Shown piece by piece: positions 19,501 through 27,475 of a stretch of DNA of 51,405 nucleotides; the first letter of the stretch is position 1, and each line of letters begins with the position of its first letter. The translations under genes were made by a program, and so were the position numbers. Source of the DNA: Kofleriaceae bacterium. Lineage in GTDB: Bacteria > Myxococcota_A > Polyangia > Haliangiales > Haliangiaceae. Location of the stretch: the NCBI GenBank assembly GCA_024762925.1, contig JANTGM010000034.1, forward strand, positions 1 through 51,405, read 5' to 3'. The notes under the pieces are model-generated. The model made no database searches and was not told the DNA's origin. It worked only from the letters and a program-made list of their open reading frames with translations.

Positions 19501-22483
19501 CGAAGCTGCCAAGGAGGGGGACTCGCCAAGGGCCGATCGCTACCGGTATCGAGCCGCGTATGCCCGAGTGCAGAACGAGCACGACTTGGACATTGCGGTC
19601 GACTCGCTTTCAAAGCTGGTAGCGACGCGTCCAGAATTTGGCGCCGCTCGCGAGCTTCTCGCTACCGCGCTTGGACATGGCGGTACCCGGTCGGTTCCAC
19701 AATCGGGTGGCCACCTCGCCAACAAGAGTCAAGACACGCAGGGAAAGACCGCGCAGAGCTTGCCGGAAGACGAGATTAGTGCTGCCGTGCGGCGTATCGA
19801 GGCGCTTGCAAGGACCGGCGCTGTGAGCGAGGCGGCCGATCGCAGTGCGGATCTGCAGACCCGCTATCCCGACGATGCACTGGTGCAACACAGCTTCTCA
19901 CGCTGGGCATGGATGGCCGGGGCGAGTGCGGACCTTGCCTCCCAGGCCCTCGCAGAGTTGCGTCTTGCCGAGGAGCGAAACGATAGTGACGCCAAAACCC
20001 GGGCCTGCGAAACGCTAGCGCGGATTGACTTGGAGCTTCGTGGTGATCGCGACTCCGCCCGCATGTTTTGGGAGTCGGCGAGCAATGCATCACCGCACCG
20101 GGCCGACCTGCAACGCATCCTCGAAGCTGAGTATCGGGGCAGTGATGCACACCTCGAAGAGCAGCGCGTGATACAGGGCCGAGTAATTGCTTCCTTGCAA
20201 GGCGGCCCAGAGCGCAGCGCATACCTCGTCGCTCGAGCACGCCTTTCGGAAGCTCTCGAATGTGACGCCACCACTGTGCGATCCGATTACGAAGGCGCCT
20301 TGCAAGACGACGCTCTGTGTCGAGAGGCGCTCTTCTTCCTCGAGGCCGAAGCCAGCGCGGCAGGGCCGACCGAGGCGCTCGCCAATCTCGAATTCAGTGT
20401 GGCTCAGTATTTTTCTGATGACCCGCGGGCTCGTGGTGCTTTCTTGGTGCGATCGGGAGAAACCTGGCGCAGTCTTGGCAAGCGCGAACAGTGCCTGGCG
20501 ATGTTGAAGGCCGCCCTAAACGTTGTGCCAGGGTTTGCGCCGGCCCTCTCGGCATGGCGAGACCTGGCCTTAGATCACGAGCTTTGGGGGGAGTTGGCCG
20601 AAGCATGCTTACTCGAAGCCGCGAGTGTTGATAGTGATGCTGCTCGCGCTTCGCTCTTTCTGCTCGCTGGCGTGACCCTGATGGACAAAGTGAACAACGT
20701 CGAGGGCGCCACAAGTGCCTTGCGAAGCGTGCTGGTCGTTGACCCTCTGAGCCGCGAAGCTTTTGTGAGACTGCGTCAGCTCTACCTAGCCGAAGAGGCC
20801 GACGAAGACCTTGCCCAGTTGTTCTCGATGCGACTGGACGCAAAGCCCGAAGCCGAGGCCGAGCGCTGTGAATTGCATCTCTCCCTGGCAAGAGTGTTGC
20901 GCGCTAGTCTCAAGAATGACGCCGAAGCGTTGGCGCACTACCGCGCGCTCTTGGTGCTGCGCCCCAATGACAAAGAAGCGGTGTCTGCGGTCGCTGAGAT
21001 TTCTTGGCAGCAAGAAAAATGGGCCGATGCAGCAGAAGCTCTGATGGTCTTGGCGCGGATCGAGAGTGATGAAGCGGAGTTGGTTTCGATCTTCACGCGA
21101 CTTGGGACCATCTACGCTGAGCACCTGCCCGAGCCTCGCTGGGCGCTCAAGTCGTTTCACAAGGTCGTCACACTCCAGCCTGGAAACTCCGAGGCCCTTC
21201 ACCGTATCGCCGATCTCGGGGCGCAGTGCGGTGAGCACAGGTTGGCACTGAGCGCCTGTGAGCAACTCATCAAGCAAGAGCCACCAATTGCCCAACGCAT
21301 TGAGGTGCTAATCCGCATGGCAGAAATTCTTCGTCAGCATGCAGACGACCCGAAGAATGCTGAGCGTGCGCTGAGACATGCACTAGACCTCGACCCGGGC
21401 AGCGATCATGCTCTCGATGCTTTGGTGCGCTTTTACGTCGAGCAAAATGATCTGCGGAGCGCTCGCGTGCACGTCGATCGCGTCGCCAATGCGATGCGCA
21501 AGAGGATTCGAGAATCGGCAGTGGATGCCGAGGCCTACCGGGTCCTTGCGCGGGCAATGGCAGCGAAGGCCAGTGCTGGCGCTGTAGAGTGCATGCCCAC
21601 AGCGCAGGTCGCTGCCAGTCTCGCGTTACAGCTTGGCGTGGAAAACGCTGAGACGGCAGCTCTCGCCACCCAAACGGGGGCAGGAATGGGCACTGGCCTC
21701 GCCGGCGAGACCTTCGATGACTTGCTCTTTCCGCACGATTCGACAAGTTCTGCACGCGCCCTTTTTGCGCTCCTCGGTGGGCGGCTTGCCAAGCACATTG
21801 GTATTGATATTCGCCACCATGGCGTTGGGCGCAGTGATCGTCTTCGCAAGGGGATTGACAGCGCGGCAGGTGTGGTCCTGGAGCTAGCAGCGGAGATGGG
21901 CGTCGAAGACGTTGACATTTACGTTTCAAAACAGAAACCCAAGCTGGTTGCGGTAGAACCCACGAGCCCTTTCTCATTGATTCTCGGGACAGAGGTCGCC
22001 AACCCGGACAGAGAATCGGAATTGCGATTCCTGGTTGGACGAAGCTTGAAGGGCGCATCAGCAAGTCTCTCAGCGCCTCTTCAGCTCGGGGAAGAGGGAT
22101 TTGGCGTTCTCCTTGTCGGACTCTTGCGCCAATTCCAACCGGACTTCGCGCCAATTGGTGTGGACTCGGAGGCAGCGAGCGCAGAGCAACAGCGTCTAAG
22201 ACGGCTCATCCCAAGCAATCTGCTCCAAGAACTGCAGCCCTATGCTCTTGGGCTCGCAACCAGCAACTTCGATCACAGAGCGATCTGGCAGGGGATGGCA
22301 GACGCTTGCAATCGTGCTGGAGTACTCTGTGCCGGAGATGCAAGTGCTGCCATTGCCGGCCTGATGCGCATCAAAGGCCATAGCGACCTTCGAAAAGCGG
22401 TGCAAGACGCGGAAATTGCTTCCCTTGTGCGATTTTCTTGCTCGAGCGAGCACAGTCGGCTCTGGGCTGCCATACGAGCGTAG
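16529..22483 (+). CDS. Giant TPR protein with C-terminal degenerate M48-peptidase-like domain (2)
   Basis: A 1984-residue partner of the preceding gene. The ATG at 16529 has GGAGG five bases upstream and overlaps the previous stop. A GTG at 16517 is possible but lacks such a site. Residues 1-420 are acidic, Pro/Ser-rich and probably disordered. About 420-1700 are TPR-type helical repeats, for example ARRHLDEALKLDPRLIPAN and AERALRHALDLDPGSDHAL. From about 1727 the C-terminal domain matches that of its neighbour: VDIYVSKQKPKL, ESELRFLVGRSLKGASAS, then CNRAGVLCAGDASAAIAGL. As in the neighbour, the HExxH and downstream acidic ligand of M48 peptidases are missing. No signal peptide. The pair probably arose by duplication and may form one complex. 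Function unknown. Confidence 0.8.
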   Translation: MSEGNEDDPLAGILGDELGEWDKMFDSLHESADTETPEPSPVLDPPTPVVELDVDAIDPPTPAGGEAMDFALAQSVKEPPESLPPASPFDEEGVTLGPPGAAPSEYAGEGEVSFGGVPEALGSLLGSEGHEEYEIELGQRPPESAVAAPGVSDVALADVLGEEVNAEQELARISDRANAFFEEGPAETAAFELDDDFYEGIEIGSNAIPTPIPEDEPMESSPYGDGIPQYSGTPSFTSSAVETSAVASSGVLADEKERGTPVRGVVIPDAARGPQGDDASDPTIPKPLSLQESDGIPQAIGQAGHGALRTGATRPDSEDSVELASEVDGALESIRSGPSTPAPLDLDGLVASDVEPGPRIDGVVDAAFDDAVAMSTGTLHTGPLPEVDVEPDLPEGKFSSSLPELSLSQIQVAERVEPDDSDRTEEIARLLVLYERELSTLDEPGATIRIRIESGRLAESLGDLDRARRHLDEALKLDPRLIPANRALRRIERRLGNWDQVLGQLDNEIQKAGAMEARALAAYRTDLLRAAGEPDLARVAVGELLDSAPKDTRALLANLELAFVDGREDEVRTTLAALADSLSGPRLRSVVYEVAGIAAGRDGDREALSETLLKADQAYPNLGAQIARSTMIAEEEAAKMAALALRVGESNAELGAAIAWRAAEGALASGDSEAALTLLTATGETVATHPLLLHCKLRASTDESVKAETWKALALAAEDDLQRAAALGEATQFAHRVASDAALSLAEEALAANPHSSVAQVWVRRLGGSPEEQRDIEDEPLTLVDAFSQARFLQDSGDIAGARAAVTSLLARDETDAPALRLYALELAHASGDLAELSRHYEALAAEAASDEVSKIANRGAARALTRVSVDAAPAVVKELQLQAAEAWRAQALQEPGAAAETARLLAQLSGEESSISDCTAVLMDQVGEGERHAQVVVEDACRNLPSDASGAAEGIATLLHGQANSRALELFWSLALSTDRVSEAAEALEAEAAKEGDSPRADRYRYRAAYARVQNEHDLDIAVDSLSKLVATRPEFGAARELLATALGHGGTRSVPQSGGHLANKSQDTQGKTAQSLPEDEISAAVRRIEALARTGAVSEAADRSADLQTRYPDDALVQHSFSRWAWMAGASADLASQALAELRLAEERNDSDAKTRACETLARIDLELRGDRDSARMFWESASNASPHRADLQRILEAEYRGSDAHLEEQRVIQGRVIASLQGGPERSAYLVARARLSEALECDATTVRSDYEGALQDDALCREALFFLEAEASAAGPTEALANLEFSVAQYFSDDPRARGAFLVRSGETWRSLGKREQCLAMLKAALNVVPGFAPALSAWRDLALDHELWGELAEACLLEAASVDSDAARASLFLLAGVTLMDKVNNVEGATSALRSVLVVDPLSREAFVRLRQLYLAEEADEDLAQLFSMRLDAKPEAEAERCELHLSLARVLRASLKNDAEALAHYRALLVLRPNDKEAVSAVAEISWQQEKWADAAEALMVLARIESDEAELVSIFTRLGTIYAEHLPEPRWALKSFHKVVTLQPGNSEALHRIADLGAQCGEHRLALSACEQLIKQEPPIAQRIEVLIRMAEILRQHADDPKNAERALRHALDLDPGSDHALDALVRFYVEQNDLRSARVHVDRVANAMRKRIRESAVDAEAYRVLARAMAAKASAGAVECMPTAQVAASLALQLGVENAETAALATQTGAGMGTGLAGETFDDLLFPHDSTSSARALFALLGGRLAKHIGIDIRHHGVGRSDRLRKGIDSAAGVVLELAAEMGVEDVDIYVSKQKPKLVAVEPTSPFSLILGTEVANPDRESELRFLVGRSLKGASASLSAPLQLGEEGFGVLLVGLLRQFQPDFAPIGVDSEAASAEQQRLRRLIPSNLLQELQPYALGLATSNFDHRAIWQGMADACNRAGVLCAGDASAAIAGLMRIKGHSDLRKAVQDAEIASLVRFSCSSEHSRLWAAIRA

Positions 22484-22574
22484 ACCTTTGGAGTTTCGAT
22501 AGGGGCATTAAAAAAAGCTGAGAGCACATGGTGCACTTGGCGAGGTACGCTAGTCGCGTCCACCCCACCACATC

Positions 22575-24707
22575 GTGAAGTTTCTTATGTCCCGCAATCC
22601 TCTCCACGTACTTCTATCCTATTTTCTATGGCTCATCATTGCGGCTGGTAGTGGCACCCTCTTGGGGTGTGGCCCCGGCGGCTCTGAGCCCGTCATGCGA
22701 GCCATCGGCGATCAGCTTGTGGCCGTCAATGAGGAGTTGGTGATACCTCTGAGCGCCACGGATGCTGATGGCGATGAAGTCTTCTACACCTTCGCCGCCA
22801 ATGTGCCTGACATCTACTCACGAGCGGAGGTGAGTCGATTGCCAAATGGAGGTGGTGAGTTTCGCTGGACACCGCAGGCCGATGACGTTGGTGAGTGGTT
22901 CTTCGATTTCACAGCAAGTGATGGCAGCCAGTCGGATACGATTACGATTCGCATTGAGGTGCGGGCAGCGATTGGAGGCAACTCTGCTCCGCGCTTTGTG
23001 CACCCCCAGGGAAGTGGCACGACGCTCGATCTTTCGGTGAGCGCTTGTCTTGAACTCAATGTTGAGATTGCCGATGCCGATTCCTCTGAAGTTACGATTG
23101 CGCAAGGGCAGCCGCTGATTGAAGGCGCCGAGCTGGACATCATCTCGGGAACGACGGCCACATGGAGCTGGTGCCCCAGTGAGCGACAAATCGAAGCCGA
23201 CGATCGCTACAACCTGCTTCTCACGGCAGATGATGGAGACAATCCGCTTCGTCTTCACCCCTACCTTGTGGTTCTAAGAAGTCCTCTGAAGCCGAACTGT
23301 CCTGGCGAGCCGCCTGTGATCACGCATGCAGCTTCTGATATTAGCAGCCTGGTCGGAATCTCTATCGAAGCTGTCATTACGGATGACCAAGGCCTAAAGC
23401 AAGAGCCTTTGCTCTACTACTCGGAGACAGCGCCAAGCACCCCACCAGACCTTGGACAGATGATTCAGGTGACCATGCAAGAGGGAACCGGGGATACGTG
23501 GACCGCTGAAGTCCCCAATCCCGTCGCAGATCAAGCGCAGGGAGCAACATCGACCTTGCACTACATCATTGTTGCAGACGATGACGATGATCCTGAGGGC
23601 AACTGCGATCACATTACCCAGGCGCCTGCAACAGGCTTCTTTTCAATGGAAGTGACAAACCCTGGTGGCGCTGGTGGTGCCGAGGTTTGCGAACCGTGCA
23701 CCACCGACATTCAGTGTGGTGATGCCAATGATCTCTGCGTCGCGATTGGCTCGGGATCCGACTTGGTGTGTCTTCGCGACTGTGATTCTGCTTGCCCGAC
23801 GGATTTTGCGTGCTCGACTGGCGACATGGTTTCTGTTGATGGTGTCTCCGCGCCACAGTGTGTTCCGCTATCGCTAGATTGCTCAGACCCGGGCGGGACT
23901 GCGTGCATGGATGACATTCTTGAGGACAACGATGGTCGCCCCGAAGCGCTTACCAACGCACTTCTAGAGGCGGACACGGTGCACAATCTTGTGAGTTGCC
24001 CCGCAACCATCGGCAGCGGCGACGACGAAGACTGGTTTGAGATTTCGGTGCCGCAAGAGGGCACTTTGGATGTTGATATCTCCTTTGACAACACGATTAG
24101 CGACATCGACATTGACGTGTACACGCAGAACGGAGATCTGGTCGCTAGCTCCACCGGGTTCGGTTCCACCGAGTCGATCGAACTCTGTGTAGAGCAGGGC
24201 TCCTACCTCATTCGAGTCTACGCGTTTGGCGCTGCGGAAAATCCCTATGCACTTCAGTTCACCACAAGCGCTCAGTCTTGTGATGGCGGAAGCTGCGCAG
24301 CGGACTCACTCGAAGAAGATGACAACCTGGCTCAAGCAACTGTTGTCGACCTTGATGTGGGAGTGTTTGATCAAACCGGGCTCACGCTTTGCCAGGCCGA
24401 CGAAGATTGGTTCCGGGTGGAGTTGGACAACTCAGAGCTCTTGGCTGTCGACCTGACCTTCGACCAGGGCACCAATGGCGACCTCGATATTCACCTCTTC
24501 GACTCAAACAATGTTGATCTTACTCCTTGTGGTCCTGGCAACGTAAGCAGTTGTGCTACCGACAACGGACAGAGTGGTACATCAAACGAATCGGCAATTT
24601 TTGAAGCGCCCGCCACTGGGTGCACGCCATGCGAGTTTTTCGTTGTGGTGAAGGGCTTCAACGGTGACGAGAACGACTACGGAATCCGCATTGAAGGCAG
24701 CAACTAG
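22575..24707 (+). CDS. Large secreted lipoprotein with Ig/cadherin-like and PPC-type domains
   Basis: A 710-residue protein. The signal peptide ends in the lipobox LLGC at residues about 29-32, so it is a predicted lipoprotein. The mature part starts with Ig/cadherin-like beta domains (VNEELVIPLSATDADGDEV, WFFDFTASDGSQSDTITI). A Cys-rich stretch at about 370-440 follows (CEPCTTDIQCGDANDLCV, CPTDFACSTGD), a pattern frequent in myxobacterial surface proteins. Two PPC-type (bacterial pre-peptidase C-terminal) domains close it, each with a DEDWF motif (DDEDWFEISVPQEGTLDV; ADEDWFRVELDNSE) and a YxLRV-like end strand. No catalytic domain was seen, so it is probably a binding or structural surface protein. 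Start is the ATG at 22575, although a second Met lies four codons on. The next gene is also a lipoprotein. Confidence 0.8.
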   Translation: MKFLMSRNPLHVLLSYFLWLIIAAGSGTLLGCGPGGSEPVMRAIGDQLVAVNEELVIPLSATDADGDEVFYTFAANVPDIYSRAEVSRLPNGGGEFRWTPQADDVGEWFFDFTASDGSQSDTITIRIEVRAAIGGNSAPRFVHPQGSGTTLDLSVSACLELNVEIADADSSEVTIAQGQPLIEGAELDIISGTTATWSWCPSERQIEADDRYNLLLTADDGDNPLRLHPYLVVLRSPLKPNCPGEPPVITHAASDISSLVGISIEAVITDDQGLKQEPLLYYSETAPSTPPDLGQMIQVTMQEGTGDTWTAEVPNPVADQAQGATSTLHYIIVADDDDDPEGNCDHITQAPATGFFSMEVTNPGGAGGAEVCEPCTTDIQCGDANDLCVAIGSGSDLVCLRDCDSACPTDFACSTGDMVSVDGVSAPQCVPLSLDCSDPGGTACMDDILEDNDGRPEALTNALLEADTVHNLVSCPATIGSGDDEDWFEISVPQEGTLDVDISFDNTISDIDIDVYTQNGDLVASSTGFGSTESIELCVEQGSYLIRVYAFGAAENPYALQFTTSAQSCDGGSCAADSLEEDDNLAQATVVDLDVGVFDQTGLTLCQADEDWFRVELDNSELLAVDLTFDQGTNGDLDIHLFDSNNVDLTPCGPGNVSSCATDNGQSGTSNESAIFEAPATGCTPCEFFVVVKGFNGDENDYGIRIEGSN

Positions 24708-24739
24708 TGCGCGATCCATGGACATTGACTCGTGATCGC
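24704..24739 (+). repeat. 36-nt intergenic direct repeat, copy A
   Basis: This segment begins on the stop codon of the preceding lipoprotein gene and matches 27312-27347 at 32 of 36 positions. All four differences are C/T transitions. The shared core is CATGGACATTGA. It ends 44 bp before the metalloprotease-like lipoprotein start. Copy B lies before the Ser/Thr kinase gene. A regulatory site is a reasonable guess, but no standard -35/-10 pair fits both copies. Confidence 0.75.
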
Positions 24740-24783
24740 TCGGTTCTTCGCGCCCTGGACGCCTTCGGCTCTGCAAGTGACCG

Positions 24784-26826
24784 ATGAACAATGATGAGCA
24801 AAGCGGCCAGCGAGCGAAGAATCGAGTTTGCTTGGTTAATGTCAATGCATCAGGCGCTAGTCTCGCGCTTCTCTTGGCGATCGCTCTCAGCTGTGGGGGC
24901 GACGACCCAAGGCCCGATCCGTGGCTCTCAGAGCTTAGGCTCACAGATGTGCAGCCGGCCACGCTGGTGCCTCACAGCCTAATCAACATCGAAGGCTCAC
25001 GTTTTGTCGATGGCACCCTTGGTACTACCGAACTTCACTTGAGCGGGCGCTTCACAGCGAGTGATGGCACCGCTAGTGAAGTGAACATCGACGTTGGGCC
25101 CCTCTCATTCGTCGATTTCGAGCACATGCAGGTCGCGTTTGCGGAGGAAGCACAGGGCTTCTTCCCCAGCCTGGATGGTGATTTCGATGGAGAGGCGTGG
25201 GTCGAAGTCAAGTCAGTGCTCGACGGCGTGACCTACGAGAGCGAGCCGATCGCACTCGAGTTCGCTCTGCGCTCAGAACTCAAACCGAGCCTTTCCGATG
25301 CGCAAACTGGCGAGCTCTTTTTCGTCAACGACAGAGTTGATGTGCGAGGGGAGGGCTTCTTTCTTTCGGACGGAGAGGGCACGACCACAGCAGTTGTCAC
25401 GGGGTGCTTTCGCGCGGGAGGAATTGGCGCCTGTGTTGACGTTGAGGAGCAGGCGTTCCCTCTTGTCGCCGAACAGTCAAACGACCGCCAGAACGGGCAC
25501 TTTGTCCTCAGCCCCGATCTGGTCGGCATTGCAGGTGGCGTCTTTGAAGGAGCTGTGGAGATTGTCAACCGGCACGCTGGAGGAGCAGAGCTTCGAGCAA
25601 ACCCGATTGATGTGACGTACGAGTTTCTTCCTCCCACCTTGTTCTCGGTTGATGTGGATGGAATCTCGCTTGGGCAGTATGTGCAGTTTCTTGGCGGTGG
25701 CTTTGTAAGCACCAGCGATGGTGATGGTAGTGGTGGTACGGAACTATTCTTAGATGGGGGCTTTACGCCCGCCGGATCGGGCACGAGTGTCCCTGTGGAC
25801 CTCCTGCTCTTGCCCGAAGTGCTCGAGGGCCGGACCCTTCGCTACGTCATGAACGAAGATGATGAGTTGGGCCGCGCAATCGATCTGCGCGAAGTAACTG
25901 GCACGTTTGTGGGCCGTGTGCGATTGCGCGTTGCCTACGATGGCGTTGTGCAAGTTGGGGAGGAACTCCCGATCAACTTCGAACTGAAGCCTGTCAAGCA
26001 GGTGGTACATCTCCGCTTCTTGCCAGACTATGTGAACACCTTGCGCCACTTTGGGTTGCGAGCGGTGGATCGCGAGATTCGAGAGCGTGTGCTTGCTGTG
26101 GTTGCGCGAGACTATGCGGGAGTGAATCTGGAGGTGCGCCAAGAGGTGCCAGCGGACTTTGCTCTCTACGCCACGGTCGACATTGCGGGCGAGGACCTCA
26201 ATGGGCTCGGGCTGCTTGGATATGACAACACCGCGGGCAAGGATGTTGGCAACGTGCGCCTTTACGACCATATTGGGGGCGTCAACGCAGTCACACAACA
26301 GGATGGGTATCCGGGCTTCGGCGGAGTGTTCATTGAGTCGATGTTTGCGTTTTCCAAGCATCCCAAGGGCCTGGCAGACGGCATCTCTGGTGCGGATGAG
26401 CTATTCGATGAGAGCTTTGACCCCTTTCGTCCCGACATGGGCAAGGGCAAACCTGTGAGCGCCAGCGATTTTCCTGCGGGTGGCATTGGGGTTCCAATCG
26501 TCGATCCCGGATGTCCTGCGACCAGCCGCCCAAAGCAGATCGAGTGCGCGGTTTGGGTGCTTGGAAACATGATTGGCACCACGGTAAGCCACGAGATCGC
26601 ACACTCCCTGGGCCTCGCAAATCCCGACCTACCAGGCGCCTTTCACAACGAAGGTGACGAGGAGAATCGCCTCATGGACAATGGAGGTGATCGCCCCTTC
26701 GCGGAGCGAGCACAGCTTGAGGGACAGGGGCCAGGTCGCTTTTGCCGAGGAGCCTATGACTACCTCAGAGAAATCCTGCCGAGCGACGCCCCGGCGAACT
26801 ACGAGGGCCGCGAGAGCTGCTTTTAA
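24784..26826 (+). CDS. Lipoprotein with IPT/TIG-like repeats and a metzincin-like zinc motif
   Basis: A 680-residue predicted lipoprotein: a basic N-terminus, a hydrophobic stretch, then the lipobox ALSC. The first 400 residues contain three IPT/TIG-like beta repeats, each of the form INIEGSRFVDG, VDVRGEGFFLSDGEG or VQFLGGGFVSTSDGDG. The C-terminal part has TTVSHEIAHSLGLANP, which fits the HExxHxxGxx(H/D) metzincin zinc motif except that Asn stands at the third-ligand place. RLMDNGGDRPF downstream could be the Met-turn. A zinc protease at the cell surface is likely, but the altered ligand leaves activity open; the nearby His of GAFHNEGDE could substitute. Cysteines near 580 and at the C-terminus may form disulfides. 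Transcribed in the same direction as the preceding lipoprotein, with a 76-bp gap holding a 36-nt repeat. Confidence 0.78.
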   Translation: MNNDEQSGQRAKNRVCLVNVNASGASLALLLAIALSCGGDDPRPDPWLSELRLTDVQPATLVPHSLINIEGSRFVDGTLGTTELHLSGRFTASDGTASEVNIDVGPLSFVDFEHMQVAFAEEAQGFFPSLDGDFDGEAWVEVKSVLDGVTYESEPIALEFALRSELKPSLSDAQTGELFFVNDRVDVRGEGFFLSDGEGTTTAVVTGCFRAGGIGACVDVEEQAFPLVAEQSNDRQNGHFVLSPDLVGIAGGVFEGAVEIVNRHAGGAELRANPIDVTYEFLPPTLFSVDVDGISLGQYVQFLGGGFVSTSDGDGSGGTELFLDGGFTPAGSGTSVPVDLLLLPEVLEGRTLRYVMNEDDELGRAIDLREVTGTFVGRVRLRVAYDGVVQVGEELPINFELKPVKQVVHLRFLPDYVNTLRHFGLRAVDREIRERVLAVVARDYAGVNLEVRQEVPADFALYATVDIAGEDLNGLGLLGYDNTAGKDVGNVRLYDHIGGVNAVTQQDGYPGFGGVFIESMFAFSKHPKGLADGISGADELFDESFDPFRPDMGKGKPVSASDFPAGGIGVPIVDPGCPATSRPKQIECAVWVLGNMIGTTVSHEIAHSLGLANPDLPGAFHNEGDEENRLMDNGGDRPFAERAQLEGQGPGRFCRGAYDYLREILPSDAPANYEGRESCF

Positions 26827-26835
26827 GAATGGGCG

Positions 26836-27261
26836 CTAGTTGCGGTCACAGAGATGAAAGATGATGGACGATGGCCCATTCTCGTTCTCCTGGTAAACAG
26901 GCTCATCACAGGCTTGCAGACCGGTCTCATCAACCTCTTGGAACTCCACCAACTCCACCTCAACAGCTTCGATGGCAGGTGTGTGGTTGTTGAAGCGGGC
27001 TGAATTGCCGGGGCATTGATCCGACATTGGCATTTGGGCGCGCAGAATAAACGCAGAGCTTGCCACGGCGAAGAACATGGCTGCTGAGGCGACCAGCATT
27101 ACACCCACGCCGGTGTTTTGCCGCTGGGGATACAAGACTTCTCTTCGCAGAGCCAACGGGTGCACATTTCCAGCTCGCATATCAGCGCCACTCATACCAG
27201 GAGGCTCTGCGTCAGTGATGCGAGCCTCAGGTTCAGGTGATCGTGACGTGTCAGAGTCCAT
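26836..27261 (-). CDS. Uncharacterised single-pass membrane protein
   Basis: 141 residues. A hydrophilic N-terminus of about 50 residues is followed by one transmembrane helix (GVGVMLVASAAMFFAVASS) and then an acidic C-terminal tail. The tail has three cysteines in CPGNS, ACDEP and HLCDRN, which suggests an oxidising periplasmic location. I recognise no family. The helix weakly recalls the first helix of cytochrome oxidase subunit III, but nothing else supports that. It is convergent with the metalloprotease-like gene (9-bp gap) and divergent from the Ser/Thr kinase gene. The 214-bp gap to the kinase start contains repeat copy B. Confidence 0.6.
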   Translation of the reverse strand: MDSDTSRSPEPEARITDAEPPGMSGADMRAGNVHPLALRREVLYPQRQNTGVGVMLVASAAMFFAVASSAFILRAQMPMSDQCPGNSARFNNHTPAIEAVEVELVEFQEVDETGLQACDEPVYQENENGPSSIIFHLCDRN

Positions 27262-27311
27262 TACATCCAGTCTACCAGAGTCGCTTCACATCTCGATTGG
27301 GTTTTTCGGCG

Positions 27312-27347
27312 CTAGTGTGCGATTCATGGACATTGATTCGCGATCGC
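27312..27347 (+). repeat. 36-nt intergenic direct repeat, copy B
   Basis: Second copy of the sequence at 24704-24739 (32 of 36 identical), 128 bp before the Ser/Thr kinase start. Its right end runs into a perfect 14-bp palindrome, TTCGCGATCGCGAA (27337-27350), which is degenerate in copy A. The palindrome could be a protein-binding site or a methylation target. Function inferred from location only. Confidence 0.75.
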
Positions 27348-27475
27348 GAAGTCAGCTCGTTTTCTGGCGAGGCGGGAAGAGGGAGTTTGCTGGGGCAAGC
27401 GACCGAGGTGCTTTGTGGCGAAACCATGAGAAACAGCCTAAACAGAGTGGATGACGCGGTGCTAGGATCACCTGT

